64,000 bases of DNA from Labia minor (taxonomy: Eukaryota > Arthropoda > Insecta > Dermaptera > Spongiphoridae), in the NCBI GenBank assembly GCA_963082975.1, contig OY720344.1:70708546-70772545 (forward strand), written 5' to 3'. The position numbers and the translations under genes are program-made. Shown here piece by piece: positions 44,810 to 58,100 of the stretch. The notes below the pieces were generated by a model, which saw only the letters and a list, made by a program, of their open reading frames with translations, had not been told where the DNA came from and searched no databases. Positions within the stretch are counted from its first letter, which is position 1, and each line of letters begins with the position of its first letter.

Positions 44810-45427
44810 ACCGACCGACGATAGTAAGGGAGGTATTGTTTTCACACCAAATTTCACATGTGGAGATTTTTACATATCTCCACGAATCATGCATTTTCTA
44901 AACAGAAAAAAGTATTTTTAGCATGTCTGTCAGTCCGTCCGTCTGTCCGTCCGTATAGATGTGTACAGCCTGAACGGCTCAACGGATTTTGATGAAATTT
45001 GGTATATTTACTTAATGTATCAGTAGGATGAATTGATCAACTTTTGGTGCAAATCCGGAAACCGGAAGTGGTAGTATTAGCGATCGACGATAGGAAGGAA
45101 AGGGTTATTTTCACACCAAATTTCACATGTGGAGATTTTTTACATATTATCACGAATCATTGCATTGGTTTTATCTTCGAGAAAAATCATCTTTATTAGT
45201 TTTTTTCTTAATTTAAAATTATATGACGTTATCCAGCCATTCATGACGTCACAGCCTGGTCTTACATATATATTATAAATAAAATAAAATTAAAAATATT
45301 TATGTTATATCCATATCTGTTTTTTATTACATTAATAGATATATTAAAATTATTTGAAATTGTTTCTGTAGCCGGAAATTAATTTATTTCAAACTGTCGG
45401 TCGGTTCAGACCTGGCCACAGGTCAAC
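44810..45427 (+). mobile_element. Helentron/DINE-like element, subfamily D, complete
   Basis: 5' ACCGACCGACGATAGTAAGG, GTCCGTCCGTCTG tract at about 44928-44954, core GAACGGCTCAACGG then GATGAAATTTGG, a TGACGTCA, 3' subterminal GTCGGTCGGT (45396-45405), hairpin GACCTG-GCCA-CAGGTC (45409-45424). About 618 bp. It lies inside a family F copy. No ORF. Confidence 0.75.
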
Positions 45428-45838
45428 TTATTTTTTCTTAATTTAAAATTATATGACTTCATCCAGCCATTCATGACGTCACAGCCTGGTCTTACTGGTT
45501 GATTGTTTTAAAATGGTGAAAAAAACTATTTTTAGGTGACTTTTTTTGATTTATTAAATTTATTCATTCACACAAATAAATATAAATAGTATCAATTCTG
45601 AATTCATTTCTCTTTTATTTTAGATCATAAAAAAATAGATTTTTCAATTTATTATAGATTTTATTGAATGTTATAATTTGAAGTATTTTTGCAAATTTCT
45701 TCAGAAAAAATATAATTTTTCATAATTTTTAAAAAACTAATTAATAAAATCAATAATATTCAAATTATGAAATAAAAATATACTTTTTTATTAAATTATA
45801 TCCAAAAAAAATTCTGAATTGATATGTTTTGCTAAAAA
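45428..45838. other. AT-rich DNA with repeat scraps
   Basis: 45428-45500 repeats the TGACGTCA-containing 3' part of subfamily D out of order. The rest is plain AT-rich sequence without ORFs. Confidence 0.45.
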
Positions 45839-45839
45839 G

Positions 45840-46362
45840 AATCAAGTTGAGCTGTGGCCAAGCACAGAACCGACCGACGATTTGAAATAAATTAATTTCC
45901 AAACATTATATATATATACTATATATTAAGTATAAAAAAAAATATTTTTATAACTTGAATTAAAATGACTAAATTATATTATCTTAGTTTTTATTTTTAG
46001 TTTAATTAATCAATGATTAATTACTAATATATTTTAAGTGAAATATTTTGGGACAATGAATATAAAATTAATACTTTGTAAACTACCACTTCCGGTTTCC
46101 GGATATACACCAAAAGTTGATTAATTCCTGTTTCTGATGCATTAAGTAAATAAACAAAATTTTATCAAAATCCGTTGAGCCGTTCAACCTGTACACATCT
46201 ATATGGACACAAACGAACTGACGGACAGAATTGCTAAAAATACTTTTTGTCTCTTTTTCGTTAACAAAATGCATGATTCCTGGAGATCTGTAAAAATCTC
46301 CACATGTGAAATTTGGTGTGAGAATAATACCTCCCTTACTATCATCGGTAAAAAAGAAAAAT
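45840..46362 (-). mobile_element. Subfamily D element, rearranged
   Basis: The 5' end on the minus strand is ACCGATGATAGTAAGG (46349-46334). The 3' part (ACCGACCGACGATTTG region at 45870 with a degenerate hairpin) lies at 45845-45900. The middle is replaced by unrelated AT-rich sequence. Confidence 0.5.
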
Positions 46363-46936
46363 GGAATCATCTATAAAATAGATATTTTCTAATTTTAAGC
46401 ATAAATACGCGAGACTGATTATTAAAAATATAGGTAAAATTTAAAGAAATGAAAAATAAAAATATATTAAAATTTTATAATATATAAAGAGAGTAAATAA
46501 CTTCCAAAGTTCAACCTTTTCAACAAAATTACCTGCTAATTGTTTTTAATTTTTTTTTTTTGACATAATAGGTATAAAAGAAATATTTAAAAATGTTTAA
46601 AGTTTTTTCTATTTTTATATATATATATTTATTTAGATAGTAAATAACTAAAGAAAATAAATATTCTAAAATCCTTTAGAAAAGTGCAAAAAGAAAAAGA
46701 AATATAAAAATAACAATTAAAAATTATAAAATTTATTTGTAACCCCTTTGTTAATTCTTCATTTACCTCAAAAATATATTTCCTCTCTAATATTCTCTAA
46801 TTCATAAATACATATGTAAAAGATTTATTTTTTTTGTTTTTTTAATTATAAGTATAACTGAGAAATTAAAACTTGACAAGTTAAATAACTTATTGATTTA
46901 GATTATTTAAAAAAATATAATACCATTATTATACAG
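46363..46936. other. AT-rich DNA, no gene seen
   Basis: No ORF, RNA gene or known repeat recognised. Confidence 0.5.
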
Positions 46937-47675
46937 CAGAGATGGGCATTAAGTCGATTGCGATCGACTGGTGGACCGCCGAGTCATTTTAAAGTGATCG
47001 CCTTTACTCATTGCCTTTTTTACTTAAACTACTCCTTAGTATATAAAAAATTCCATTATTCGGGGAAGAAATAACCAAAAATATAAACGAATCGTTTTTT
47101 ATAACTATTGAGGAAGATGAAGTTCTTCAAAATGACATAATTTTAAAAGCACATAATTCAAATCCTACAAATATTTTTTGGAATTTAATGGACGAAGTTA
47201 AGTATACTAATTTAAAAGGTCTCGCATTAAATTTAACATCGTTCTTTGGCTCTACCTACCTATGTGAATCTGCATTTTCTACGATGAATATAATTAAATC
47301 AAAATATCGCTCCCGTCTTACAGACAATCACCTCGAATGCAGTACAAGACTGGCAGTTATACACCAAGATTTACTAAATTAGCAGAGGATATGCAGTGTA
47401 AATCTTCTAATGCGGACAATTTCACATGACTTTATCTTAAATAATAATTCGAATCAGAATATTTCTTATGAACTTGATATTTTTATACTTTTATAATCTT
47501 TAAATTTTGTTTGAAAATATATACCTAAGTTCCTTTCTTATTCTATTTTTTTAGTTACCTATGTACATTTATACCACATTGTTTATTATTATTATTTTAA
47601 TAAATATCTGGTGGACCGACTTATTGTAAAAAAATTAGAAGTAGACCGCATCCTAAAAAAGTTTGCCCATCCCTG
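46937..47675 (+). mobile_element. hAT element with 8-bp target duplication
   Basis: Ends CAGAGATGGGCA (left) and complement of CAGGGATGGGCAAAC (right). Target duplication TTATACAG at 46929-46936 and 47676-47683. The interior carries the transposase C-terminus: from about 47077 in broken frames, then 47188-47382 with SFFGSTYLCESAFSTMNIIK and YRSRLTDNHLE, the hAT dimerisation motif of the GTF2IRD2/ZMYM-like type. Internally deleted, non-autonomous. Confidence 0.92.
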
Positions 47676-47683
47676 TTATACAG

Positions 47684-49154
47684 GAATTCATAAAGTATTG
47701 GATTAAGAATATAAATAATTATAATTTTTGATTTAATTTTGAAATGATTTTTTATTATACAAAAATTTGTAAAAGCTTAACATAATATATGATTGATGCA
47801 ATAAAATTATATTATTATGATATATTAATGTAACCAGCAAATACATTAGGACATATGACAAGATCATCAGATACGTTAAAATGTAAAACATTCTTAAATT
47901 ATAATTGCTTAATGAAAAATAAATTATATATTTTTTATCCATCTGAAAATAAGAAAAGATTCTTTCAATATATTCTTTTATTTACATAAATTTAGAATTA
48001 TTATTCATTAATTTTATATTAATGGAAATTTTATTGCATTTGTCATCTATTAAAGATATTATATTAAATTAATTGACAATTTATTTTAATGTTTTTTTTG
48101 TTTGTTTTTATTTTTGAAAAATTAAAAAAATATAATAAAATTTTTGCACTTTTTGTTTATCATATAGAGTTATAGAGTATAACTTAAACCTATTTCTATA
48201 AATTAGAAATTATTAAACATTTCTTCATCTATCAAGAAATGAAATGTTTTATAATAATTATAAAGATAATTCACCCTTTATTTTAACATATTAAAATTTT
48301 GAAAAAGATAAATTATAATTTTCGTTTTAGAATAAATTGAAAGTTTAAAGTCAGGTGGTATATCTAGTAATAATGCGAAACAGATAACTTCATTTTTTGT
48401 ATAAATCCATTTTATATACGCATGAAATCTTTTTTGAAATTATTATCATAAATAGGTTTATGGTATTATTATAATATGAAATTATTTTACAAATAAATTA
48501 TATATATTTTATAAATTCAATAATGATTTATTTAATAATATTTTGTTCATTTTTAGTTAATTATATTTTTTAGATCTAGATTAATTCTGAATATATAATA
48601 TAAAATATGGAATTATTTTATCCTGAAATTATATTAAAAAAATAATGACTAAGTAATTAAATTTATTTTAAAATTTAAAAAAAAATGTCCTTATTAAGTA
48701 TTTGGGCGATTTTCTTGTCATTTTGTGTATATATATATATATATACGGTTTAAAATTCTTATATAACTATCTATTTATCTATCTTTATATATATATATTT
48801 ATATTTATATTTATATTTATATAAATAATAACAATTTCTTTGCTTTTTATTTGAAGCAATCAACATACTTGTTATAAATTATAGATATACTTAAATATTT
48901 ATCAACATGTATATAAAAGAAATATGTTATAAATCATACGTAGTTTTTTAAATAAAATTAATAAATAAAATTAACACATTTGGTTGCGCTTTTTACTGAA
49001 AATTGTCTATTTTAACAATTATATGAAATTATGAGAGGTATGATTTTCTATCACAAAGTATAGGATTCATGAAATATTTATAACAAGAATTAGATATAAT
49101 TTTTAATATCATTATGCATCACAATTTGGTTAAATAGGAGTTAAGAAAATGCGC
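47684..49154. other. 3' flank of Sbf, no further gene seen
   Basis: AT-rich sequence containing the Sbf 3' UTR on its right side. Microsatellites at about 48728-48745 and 48786-48822. The ORF at 47733-47942 (minus) is low-complexity and not credible. No single polyadenylation site can be picked. Confidence 0.5.
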
Positions 49155-52100
49155 TTATTGTAAACAAGCTTGAATTTTTTCAATCCACTCTTGTGCCGAT
49201 GTAGAATCACTGGCACAAAAATTATATGTGCGTCTGTTGGTCCTTAACTGAAATCAAAAGAAATGATTTGTTGAATTATACATATTTTATAATAGATCTA
49301 AGAAAGTCTATGAATAGTGAATGTTCGCCACCTTGGATTCTCAAAAAATGAAACTTTTGTTTCAACCGTTCTATTTTAGAATAGATTAATTTAAAATTTG
49401 AATTAAAAAATATTAGCTAGAGATTATTTTAAACAAATGATTTGTTTGATATAAATTTTTTGTTACTTACATCGAAAAATGATTTGTCATCAGTCTTTTT
49501 AGGTGGTCCTGGTGCTGGAGTGGCAGGAGCTACAGACATCACTTCTGCCAGATCTAAATTAAAATAAATTAAAAGTAATTAATATAAATATCAAGATTAT
49601 CTTTTTTTATAAAAATTAAATATTGAAATTAAGTATAAATGAATTAATGAATTTTTTTTTTTAGATTCATAAACATTATATATTTAGTTTGAATATCTAA
49701 CATATTGCAATATTCTAATGATTATTATTAAATTACCTATAAATCCTTTACAGTGGGAGTCTTCCATTGCATCATAATATCGTAATTGATGTTTGATAGA
49801 ATCTAAAACAAACCAACGCTGCTTCCAACCTTTAAGCAATGCTCCTCTTTTAAATAAATATCCTTCATGTGTTCGATTTTCAGCCACGTTGGATGAATAT
49901 TGATCGTAATAATGCTGACTTGATGTCTGAAGTGTCGTAACACTTGATGCAACGGACCCAGCATCAGCAGCAGCAGCGGCAGCCGCCGCTGCCGCTGCCG
50001 CTCCTGATCCCGCAGATCTGCCAATAGTATGAAGCCCTGATGTGACTACGTTATGTCCAGGACCATTACCACCATCAGAAACTGATTTATATTTCGTACA
50101 ATTTGAAGGAACAGATTCTGCGCATTTCTCATGACAGCTGTAACCACAATCGACGCATCGTAAACCAGTCTAAAAAAAAACACACGGGAAAAATTATTTA
50201 ATGAATAATAAATTCTAATAAATTCATCATATAATCTATTTATCTGTTTTAAAATTTTTCCGATTAAATAATAAGATGTAATATGAAATTCTTAGTTAAT
50301 TTATACCAGCATTTCCAAATCATATTTGAACCTTATTAACTGATTAAGAACGTTGAAAAATGAGGAAGCAAAATTTTAATTAAAGAAAATAATAAATTTA
50401 AATTTTGTTTTATTATTATTTATTTTGTAGTTTAAATAGCCTATTAGTATATTAAAAAAATAAATAATACATTTTTTTTAAATAAATAGTAATTGTTTCA
50501 AAAAAATTTATTAATTTATTTACATCAGTTATATATTTTAATTATTCTTTTGTTATTTATGAAATTATTCATTTAAATAGTCACAATTTTCTCTTATTTT
50601 AAATATTTATAAAAAGTTTATTCTATAATAGTTTATAATATAATAATTCAGGATAATGGTATTGTATATAAATACATATAAATTTATATACAGAATGGGG
50701 CAACTTTTCGGAAAGTTTTTAATCGAAATATTGATAACTATAACCAATTATGTTCAGCAAGTTGCCCCACTCTGTATTTATATAGGCCATTCAAGATTAT
50801 ATAGGGTTGAATGCAGTGTTTTTCAACCTTTTTCATTGAATGGCACCCCTGACGGGAAATTAAAAAATCGCGGCACCCTTAAATGTAAAAGAAAAAATAA
50901 TGGCAGTCAATTTATTTTTTAAATGTAGTTTTATTATGAAGTCTGTACTTTATGATTGAAGTACATACAATGCGACGCTTTTTAATAGATATAAGTATAT
51001 AGAAGACAAGTGTGCATATCATTCTTCGTTGACTGTGCAACTGTGAATCAAGAATCACTCGTCTAACTCTCCCACTCTAAATTCGGGCGAACTCGACTTA
51101 CGTCGTGCGCATACATAACATCGAACCTTATATCAAACAAAATATCTAATAATTACTATATTGAAACTATTATGCATGTAGAAATATTTTGTGGTGTCTA
51201 TTGCAGGATCTCGCGGCACCCCAAGCGTGGCGTTGAGGCACCCCGGTTGAAAAACACTGGTTTAATGATTTATTTAAATACAACAGATGTGTGTGAAATT
51301 AAAAGTAAAATATTCATTTTTCAATCGTACAAAAACCCTCTATTAGTTTTTCATCAATAAATAATTCTAGTTTGTTTGTAAATGAATGAAAATAAAATAA
51401 ATTTTCTTTTTAATTTTAATATATACTCTTGGGGAAAAATATAAATAAGCAGAGAAGATAATAATTAGAAATTAATGAAAATTAAAATTCTAGACGAAGT
51501 GAAAAATGAAGAATCTTAAGAGTATGAAGATTAATTCGAATGTTTACAGAAAATATTTATGAAAAAACTGAAATCTGGTTTATTTTTTCAAATGGTATTT
51601 ATACTGAATCTCTAGAGACATGTTTGTTTTTTAATTAAAAGGAATGAGATTATAATATTAAAGTAAAATGAAGTGTATGATGAATTCTACCTTGACTGGT
51701 CCCCAAAGTACATTGGTACAAAGATCACAGTAAGTTGGTGTTGTGTAATTGTATTTATCAAAACGATGTGGATGGGAATAGATATGTGGAGTCTGGTCGT
51801 TGCTACCGGAACCACCCCCACTGTTGCCAGCTGCCATTTTCCCTCGCATTAGAATCTCAAGAGTGGATCGTTTATGGACAAGACGACCATGGGATCTGAC
51901 TAACTGAGTTGAAAACGATGCATGCCTCTGTGAAACAAATACAAATACAGATGGTATACAAAAAATATTTTTTTTCTTTAGATTATTATTTAATCAATTT
52001 AATAAGGAAAGGTAAAATTAGATAAAAGATTATTGAATATTTTATTATTATTTGGTATTTATTATTTAGTTATGGAGTGTCTGTTAATATTTATTTTTAA

Positions 52101-55100
52101 AAATAGGAGGCACCAGTTTGAGTATATTTTTACCGTAAGAGAATCTGTTGAGGGTAATTCAAGGCGATCCCATAAGAGTTTCCATTTTTGAGGTAAATGT
52201 CCTAATTCAGTCTCTAGTCGTCGAATTTCATCTAAAAGATGACTGAATGCACTTGGTACCATCCGCTCAATGCTATCATATCTATAAAAAATTATTAAAA
52301 TAAGTTATTGAGATAATAAATCAATATATTCAATTTATTAAATCATTTATTTACCCGGTTGTAACGATTGTTCTACGAGTTGCATTTGGCGGTAACGATT
52401 CAGTGGCTTCATCTTGTTCACGTTGAGCTGCGTCCATTTGTACAAGTTCAAGATCATAACTTGGCCCACGCGATAATTCTTCACCTAAATAATAGCCCCA
52501 TGGCTCAAGACAAGCTAAATCGTTCAAAGGTCTGAGCACTCCAGCACAACCCTCAGCATATTCTGCACAATACATGAAATTGTAAAAGAGGGGGGACCGA
52601 GCATGTTGTTTGTCAATATAATCAAAAACACTTTGTCCTAAAGGCTGAGCGGAAGTGTTAGAGGCGCCTGGAGGTCCTCCTGGATAAATATCATCATCTT
52701 CCATATCCCGAGGAGAAGCTGCGGCTGCATGATGGGAAGCAAGAGAACCGCGCTTGTCTTCTTGAGCCGCTACGCCACATTCAACACGATCAAGTTCACA
52801 ATCAAGTAGGAAAGTTCGGAATCGACAAGAGACTGAATGATAAGCTAGAAATCGCAGATAATAATCATTGAATTCAAAGGCAAGAGGAAATTGGCGTTGA
52901 ATCTGAAAAGAAAAATATACAACAAATAATTTAAGTTTTTTAATTTATAGAAAAACTGAATAAATAAAATATTTATAACACAAATATATATATATATAAA
53001 GTTTTAAATAAGAATAATGGATCTCGCATATCTAGTTTTTATAAATATTTTATATATAATATAATCATTTTAAATAATTTATTATATCCATTATATATAT
53101 TAAAAGAATTAATGTTAATATTTTTTCCAAGTAAAGTATGAGATTATGCAAATAAGATAATCAATCGTGTTCCGTTAGAAAAACAAACATTTCAATATGA
53201 AATGTCAAAATTAAATTAATTGACAGTTTTATATTTTGAGGTTTTGTCAGTAAACCTTGTTCTCATAATCCCATATAAAACCATAAAACATTTTTTTATA
53301 ACAAATTAATTAATAAAAATAAATTATCTTTAAATAGTATATTAAGAGTTTGATTAAATCAAAAATTTAGAAATACATTCTAACTATAATAATTATAAAC
53401 AATCATCAAATTAAATAGAATCAATCTAAAAATATTTATTCTATTCTACAATAAAATATCTTCAGAGAAATATTTAAGGGACTAACCTGATGAACAATAT
53501 CTAGGAACTGTAGAAAAGTGGGTGCAAATCCAGCAGTCTGTGAAGCAGCAGCCAAATTACTACGTTGAGAAAATCGATGCCCGAATGCAAGCCATTCTTT
53601 TTCGACCAGAACTCTAAATCCATCAATTGTACGATAATGGGGATCAAGACATAATTGGGCTAATGAAGAAATTTGTGCTGTCACATCCCAACCATCTTCT
53701 AAGCAAAGCATCACAGAACTTCCTTGAGAATCCAGTAAGTCAAGAACTGTGCCTGCTAATTTCATGATTGTTTGCAATTGTTGAAGCCATTCGGAAGCCT
53801 CAAGTAGACAATAGAACGAATGTTCAGGTTCATTGCTAACCGAACTTGGAATACAAGCACGCATAAGTTTTTTGAATGCAGCTTTAGTATGACGTACATC
53901 CGGATAATCAACAAATAAAAATTCAGCTTTAGGAACGGCTTCCGCTTTAACTCCTCGCATTTGTGCTTTTTCACCTACAATATAAAGCGCTGCTCTTCTT
54001 AACGTTTGAACACAATCCGTCCCTGTGCCAGAATCGGAGTCTGCTGAGTGACGTTGATTTGCTTTACTTGGAGGGACTGACAACCCAACAGTTTGGGCAG
54101 CTTGTAGAGAACCTTGTGAGCTATGCCTTCTTTCTTTTAGAGAGCCCCATCGTCCCGTAAAACTCTTGGCTCCTTTACCACCACTATTTCTTCCACCTCC
54201 TGCCCTTCTTGCTAATTCTGGAGTTAGTGTGGCTGTTGCTCCTGAATGGTTTGGTCCAGCTGCTGCTAGTAGTAATGAGTCAATGCTCAAGGAAGAATCG
54301 CTCATCCCCCATGCTGATCCATGTCGTAAAACTGCTGCTGGTGTAGCTGCTACCACCGCTGCCAAGTATCTTTCTTGTTCAACAGAACTAGTGGTTTCTG
54401 AAGAAGTGGCGGTACCTGAAGCTGGAAATACAAAAACGATTTTTATTAAATATATATATACATATAGTAAATAGAAATGATTTATATTATATATAATATA
54501 AATATTATATCATTCGATAATTTGTTATATCTTTACTTGAAGAAGGGTGACTTTTAAGCATTCCAATAACGCCCTTGCCGTGAAAACCAGCTCCCCTGAG
54601 AAGCAGACCTCGAGTACGAGGATGTCGCCACGTGACAGAAGGAATTCTCTGATGTCGAAAACATCGACAAGCCTTTCTGACGCTGTCATCGGTAACACTT
54701 CCAGGTAATACAATTAAAGCAGGATAGGATCGACATGTAAGATAAGCGGAATTAACTGCTGAAAGTCGGAATGGATCTCCAGGTTTATGAGGAGCATCCG
54801 TGAATAATCCAAGCCGATGCCAATCTCTCACATAACTTCTTTCTGATTGCCTTTCTAGCGTTTTAGCGTCAGTTGGAGCAGCTTGAGCAACTACAGATGC
54901 TTCTAGATCATCAGCCACTAAAATAAATTAAAAATATATTTATGTAATGAATAGATATTAATATTCAAAGTTTAATTTACAGCTTAAATCATCATCTAAA
55001 TCGTGAGCCGATAATGGAAGACTCATTCGGCCAGGCGATGTAAGATATTTATTATTTGTAATATTTGTAGGCAATACATATTTTTGTCGTTTTGATGAAC

Positions 55101-58100
55101 TTTTAGGTTTAAAACCAGCTTTTCGTGCTGTTTTCATTAGAGTTTTTTTAGCAAAACCCCTGAAAATTATTAGAAAAGAATAATTATACTAAAAATTTAA
55201 ATTTTTTAAAAAATTAAATACATCATATTATTGAAATCTTACTTAAGAGTTGCATTTTTTTCTTTTGTTTTATGTAAAGGAGTCTGTGAAACAAGACTTT
55301 GACCGGCGAATGCAAAATGATGTAAAACGTGAGGAGGGTGTCGTATTTTATGTATTAATTTTCGAAGAGCTTCTACATTTTCTGCAGTTACTAATTCATC
55401 AAAAGCTAGTTTCATTAACTAAAAGAGGATTTATAAAATATTAAATATTTTGTTAGCCCTTAAATTATAATTATATGTAAAAATAATAAAAAAATACATA
55501 CTTGAAATGTACATGAACGTAATTGAAGACCTTCTTGAAGCCATTGATCCAAGTGGGCAAGATATTGCACAGTTACTCTTTTTTCTTTGGTTAAAGATGT
55601 CACTGGGAATGAACGTACTACAATTTGTTCACAGGCTGTAATCATATTTTAATAGTTAAAAAAATATTTATTTATTAGTTATTATTTTAATAATTAATAA
55701 TTAGGGAAATTTACCGAAGGGATCGCATGGTGTTCCTTTGAATATAATTCGATAATTTGTCAAAAATATTGCCCCTTCAGCAGGTAATAACGGGGGTAAA
55801 CCTGGTAAAATACCAGTGGCCTCCTCTCGACCATCTGGAAGTAAATAGACACGCAATCCATCCATGAGAGTTTCTTCCCCAGCTAATAAAGTCGGAGTTA
55901 GTATCTTTGGCTTTTGTATTGGCGGAAGACGTTTGGATTCTCGATGAACGGCATCTAATGTCTCAATATGCATATGAACAACGCCTGGAATCATTTGATG
56001 GAGAGATCGAACATGATCAGCACTAACGCCACCCTCCGTGCAAACTTTATCCACAAAGCGAGAAACTTGTTTAATAACAGAAGCTCCAAGTTCTCCTGGT
56101 TCTTGTTCATCGAAACCTGATTCAGCGTCTGCTCCTGAATCACTCTCTGCTACACTATTGGCAAGTGACATGCTGGCCCGGTCGTCTATGGAGACTGCAT
56201 CTTGCCGATGATCTCCAAGCCAATGGTGGTGATTATGATGATGATGATGGCCACGACTGGATGCATCCAATGGAACAAGTAAATATACCATGCGATTCGC
56301 ATAATGAATAGCCTGACTATAGAGGGTGGACTCTTCACTTGCAGCAAGTTCAGTTTGTTTCGTTGGATCTAATGATGACCAAAGCCTCATTTGTTCAGCA
56401 GCAATTTCAAGAGCTGATGGCCCACCAGGACCAACTGATTCTTTAGTCTAAAAAATAAAAGTGAAAAAAATGAAAAATGAAGAAAAATTCAATTCTAACG
56501 GTATAAAGGAGGTTTCTATTAAATAAATAAATAATAAATATATAATGAATAAAATGGATGAGCAATTAAAGAGCAAGATATAAATTTAAAAAAATAATAA
56601 AGTTTACTATATAAAAATATATTTTTCGAATTTAATATCAAAAGAATAATTTCATTAAGATACTATTCAAATACATAAAAATTTAAAAAAAGTAAAATCA
56701 ATAACAACCTCTCTAGGGCTATGAGGGCTTGGATGAAGATTAATTGAAAGTCCTTCATAAGCTGAAGTAGGACTTCCAGTTGGTCCACGGGGAAAATATA
56801 AAGCCTTAATATCTTTCTGAACATCTTGATAAAATGCAGCCTCCCAAAATTGTTGATTTTGCCACACACTATGTTCCTAAAAAAATAAAACAATAAAAAT
56901 TAATAAAAATAAAAAATTTATTTCATAAAAAATAATTTTACGAGAACAATCAATATTATTTGTTATAGAATATAAAGTTAAATAAAAAAAATATGATAAG
57001 AATTGAATTGTAGACAGACAAATAATTGTTTTATTAAATCTAATTAGAAATAATTTGATAACTATTAATATTAATAAGTAATTCTAAATTTAATCATAAT
57101 TTTAAACATACTTGGATACAAGTGTAGGCAAATTGAATAACTCCTGTACAAAGTTTGCGACAAAATGCAGTAGCGAGAGGTAAAAGAGCAGCAGCAACTC
57201 CATGTTCATCTAAAGGTGAATCATCTTGAAGAGCACAATTCATTAAACGAACAACTAGATCAAATTGTTGATGCTCAAGCATTGCTTTATTTCCCAATAC
57301 GCGCTGCCCTAGTTCTGTACATAAAGCCAATCGTGCAACTTTTGCTTTCAATGCTCTAACAACAGCGGGGAAACTTTTTCTTGCTTCTGAGATTTTATTT
57401 TCAAAAATACATTGAATACAATTTCGTAAAACTTCAAGACGACGAGCTGAATTGCCACCACCACCGGCTGCAAGGATAGCACTATTCGTATTTGTAATAA
57501 GATGTCCTCCGGAAGGAACAATACGAGGTTGGGCAGGTCTCGGCGATGAAAGCCTAAAAAAAAATTTTTTTTAATAATAATTCAGAAAAGAAATATATCA
57601 GGGTTAATATTATTATTATTTTTTATATTAATTATAATTCTAAATTGATTTATATATTTAATTTATTTATGCGTTATAAAGGTTACACTGTAAAATTAAA
57701 ATTATTTAATATTTTCGAAAAAAAAGATTGGTTTAAATATTGATAAAACTAAAATTAATTATATTCCTGTATTAAAATGTATTAATTATATTCCTGTATT
57801 AAAAATTAATTTTAGTTTTATCAATATCAACAGGAAAAAATAATATATTCCTGTATTAAAAATATTTCCATTAATAAATAATAAAACTACGGAAACAAAA
57901 ACAATACTATACAAAATATTTATATGAAATTATTAAGAAAATTAATATTTACAAAAATAATAAGAAAGAAATAGTAAACTTTAAATTTTACGTATAACAT
58001 GCTTTTAAAAATTGTATTTTTAAAAGCAAAAATTTTTAAAAATAAATTAATGCACACAATAACATGCATTGATGTTTATAATCTTATTGTTTTATATTTA

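Noticed and set aside
53963..54474. Plus-strand ORFs within Sbf exons
   Set aside because: Shadows of Sbf coding sequence on the opposite strand.
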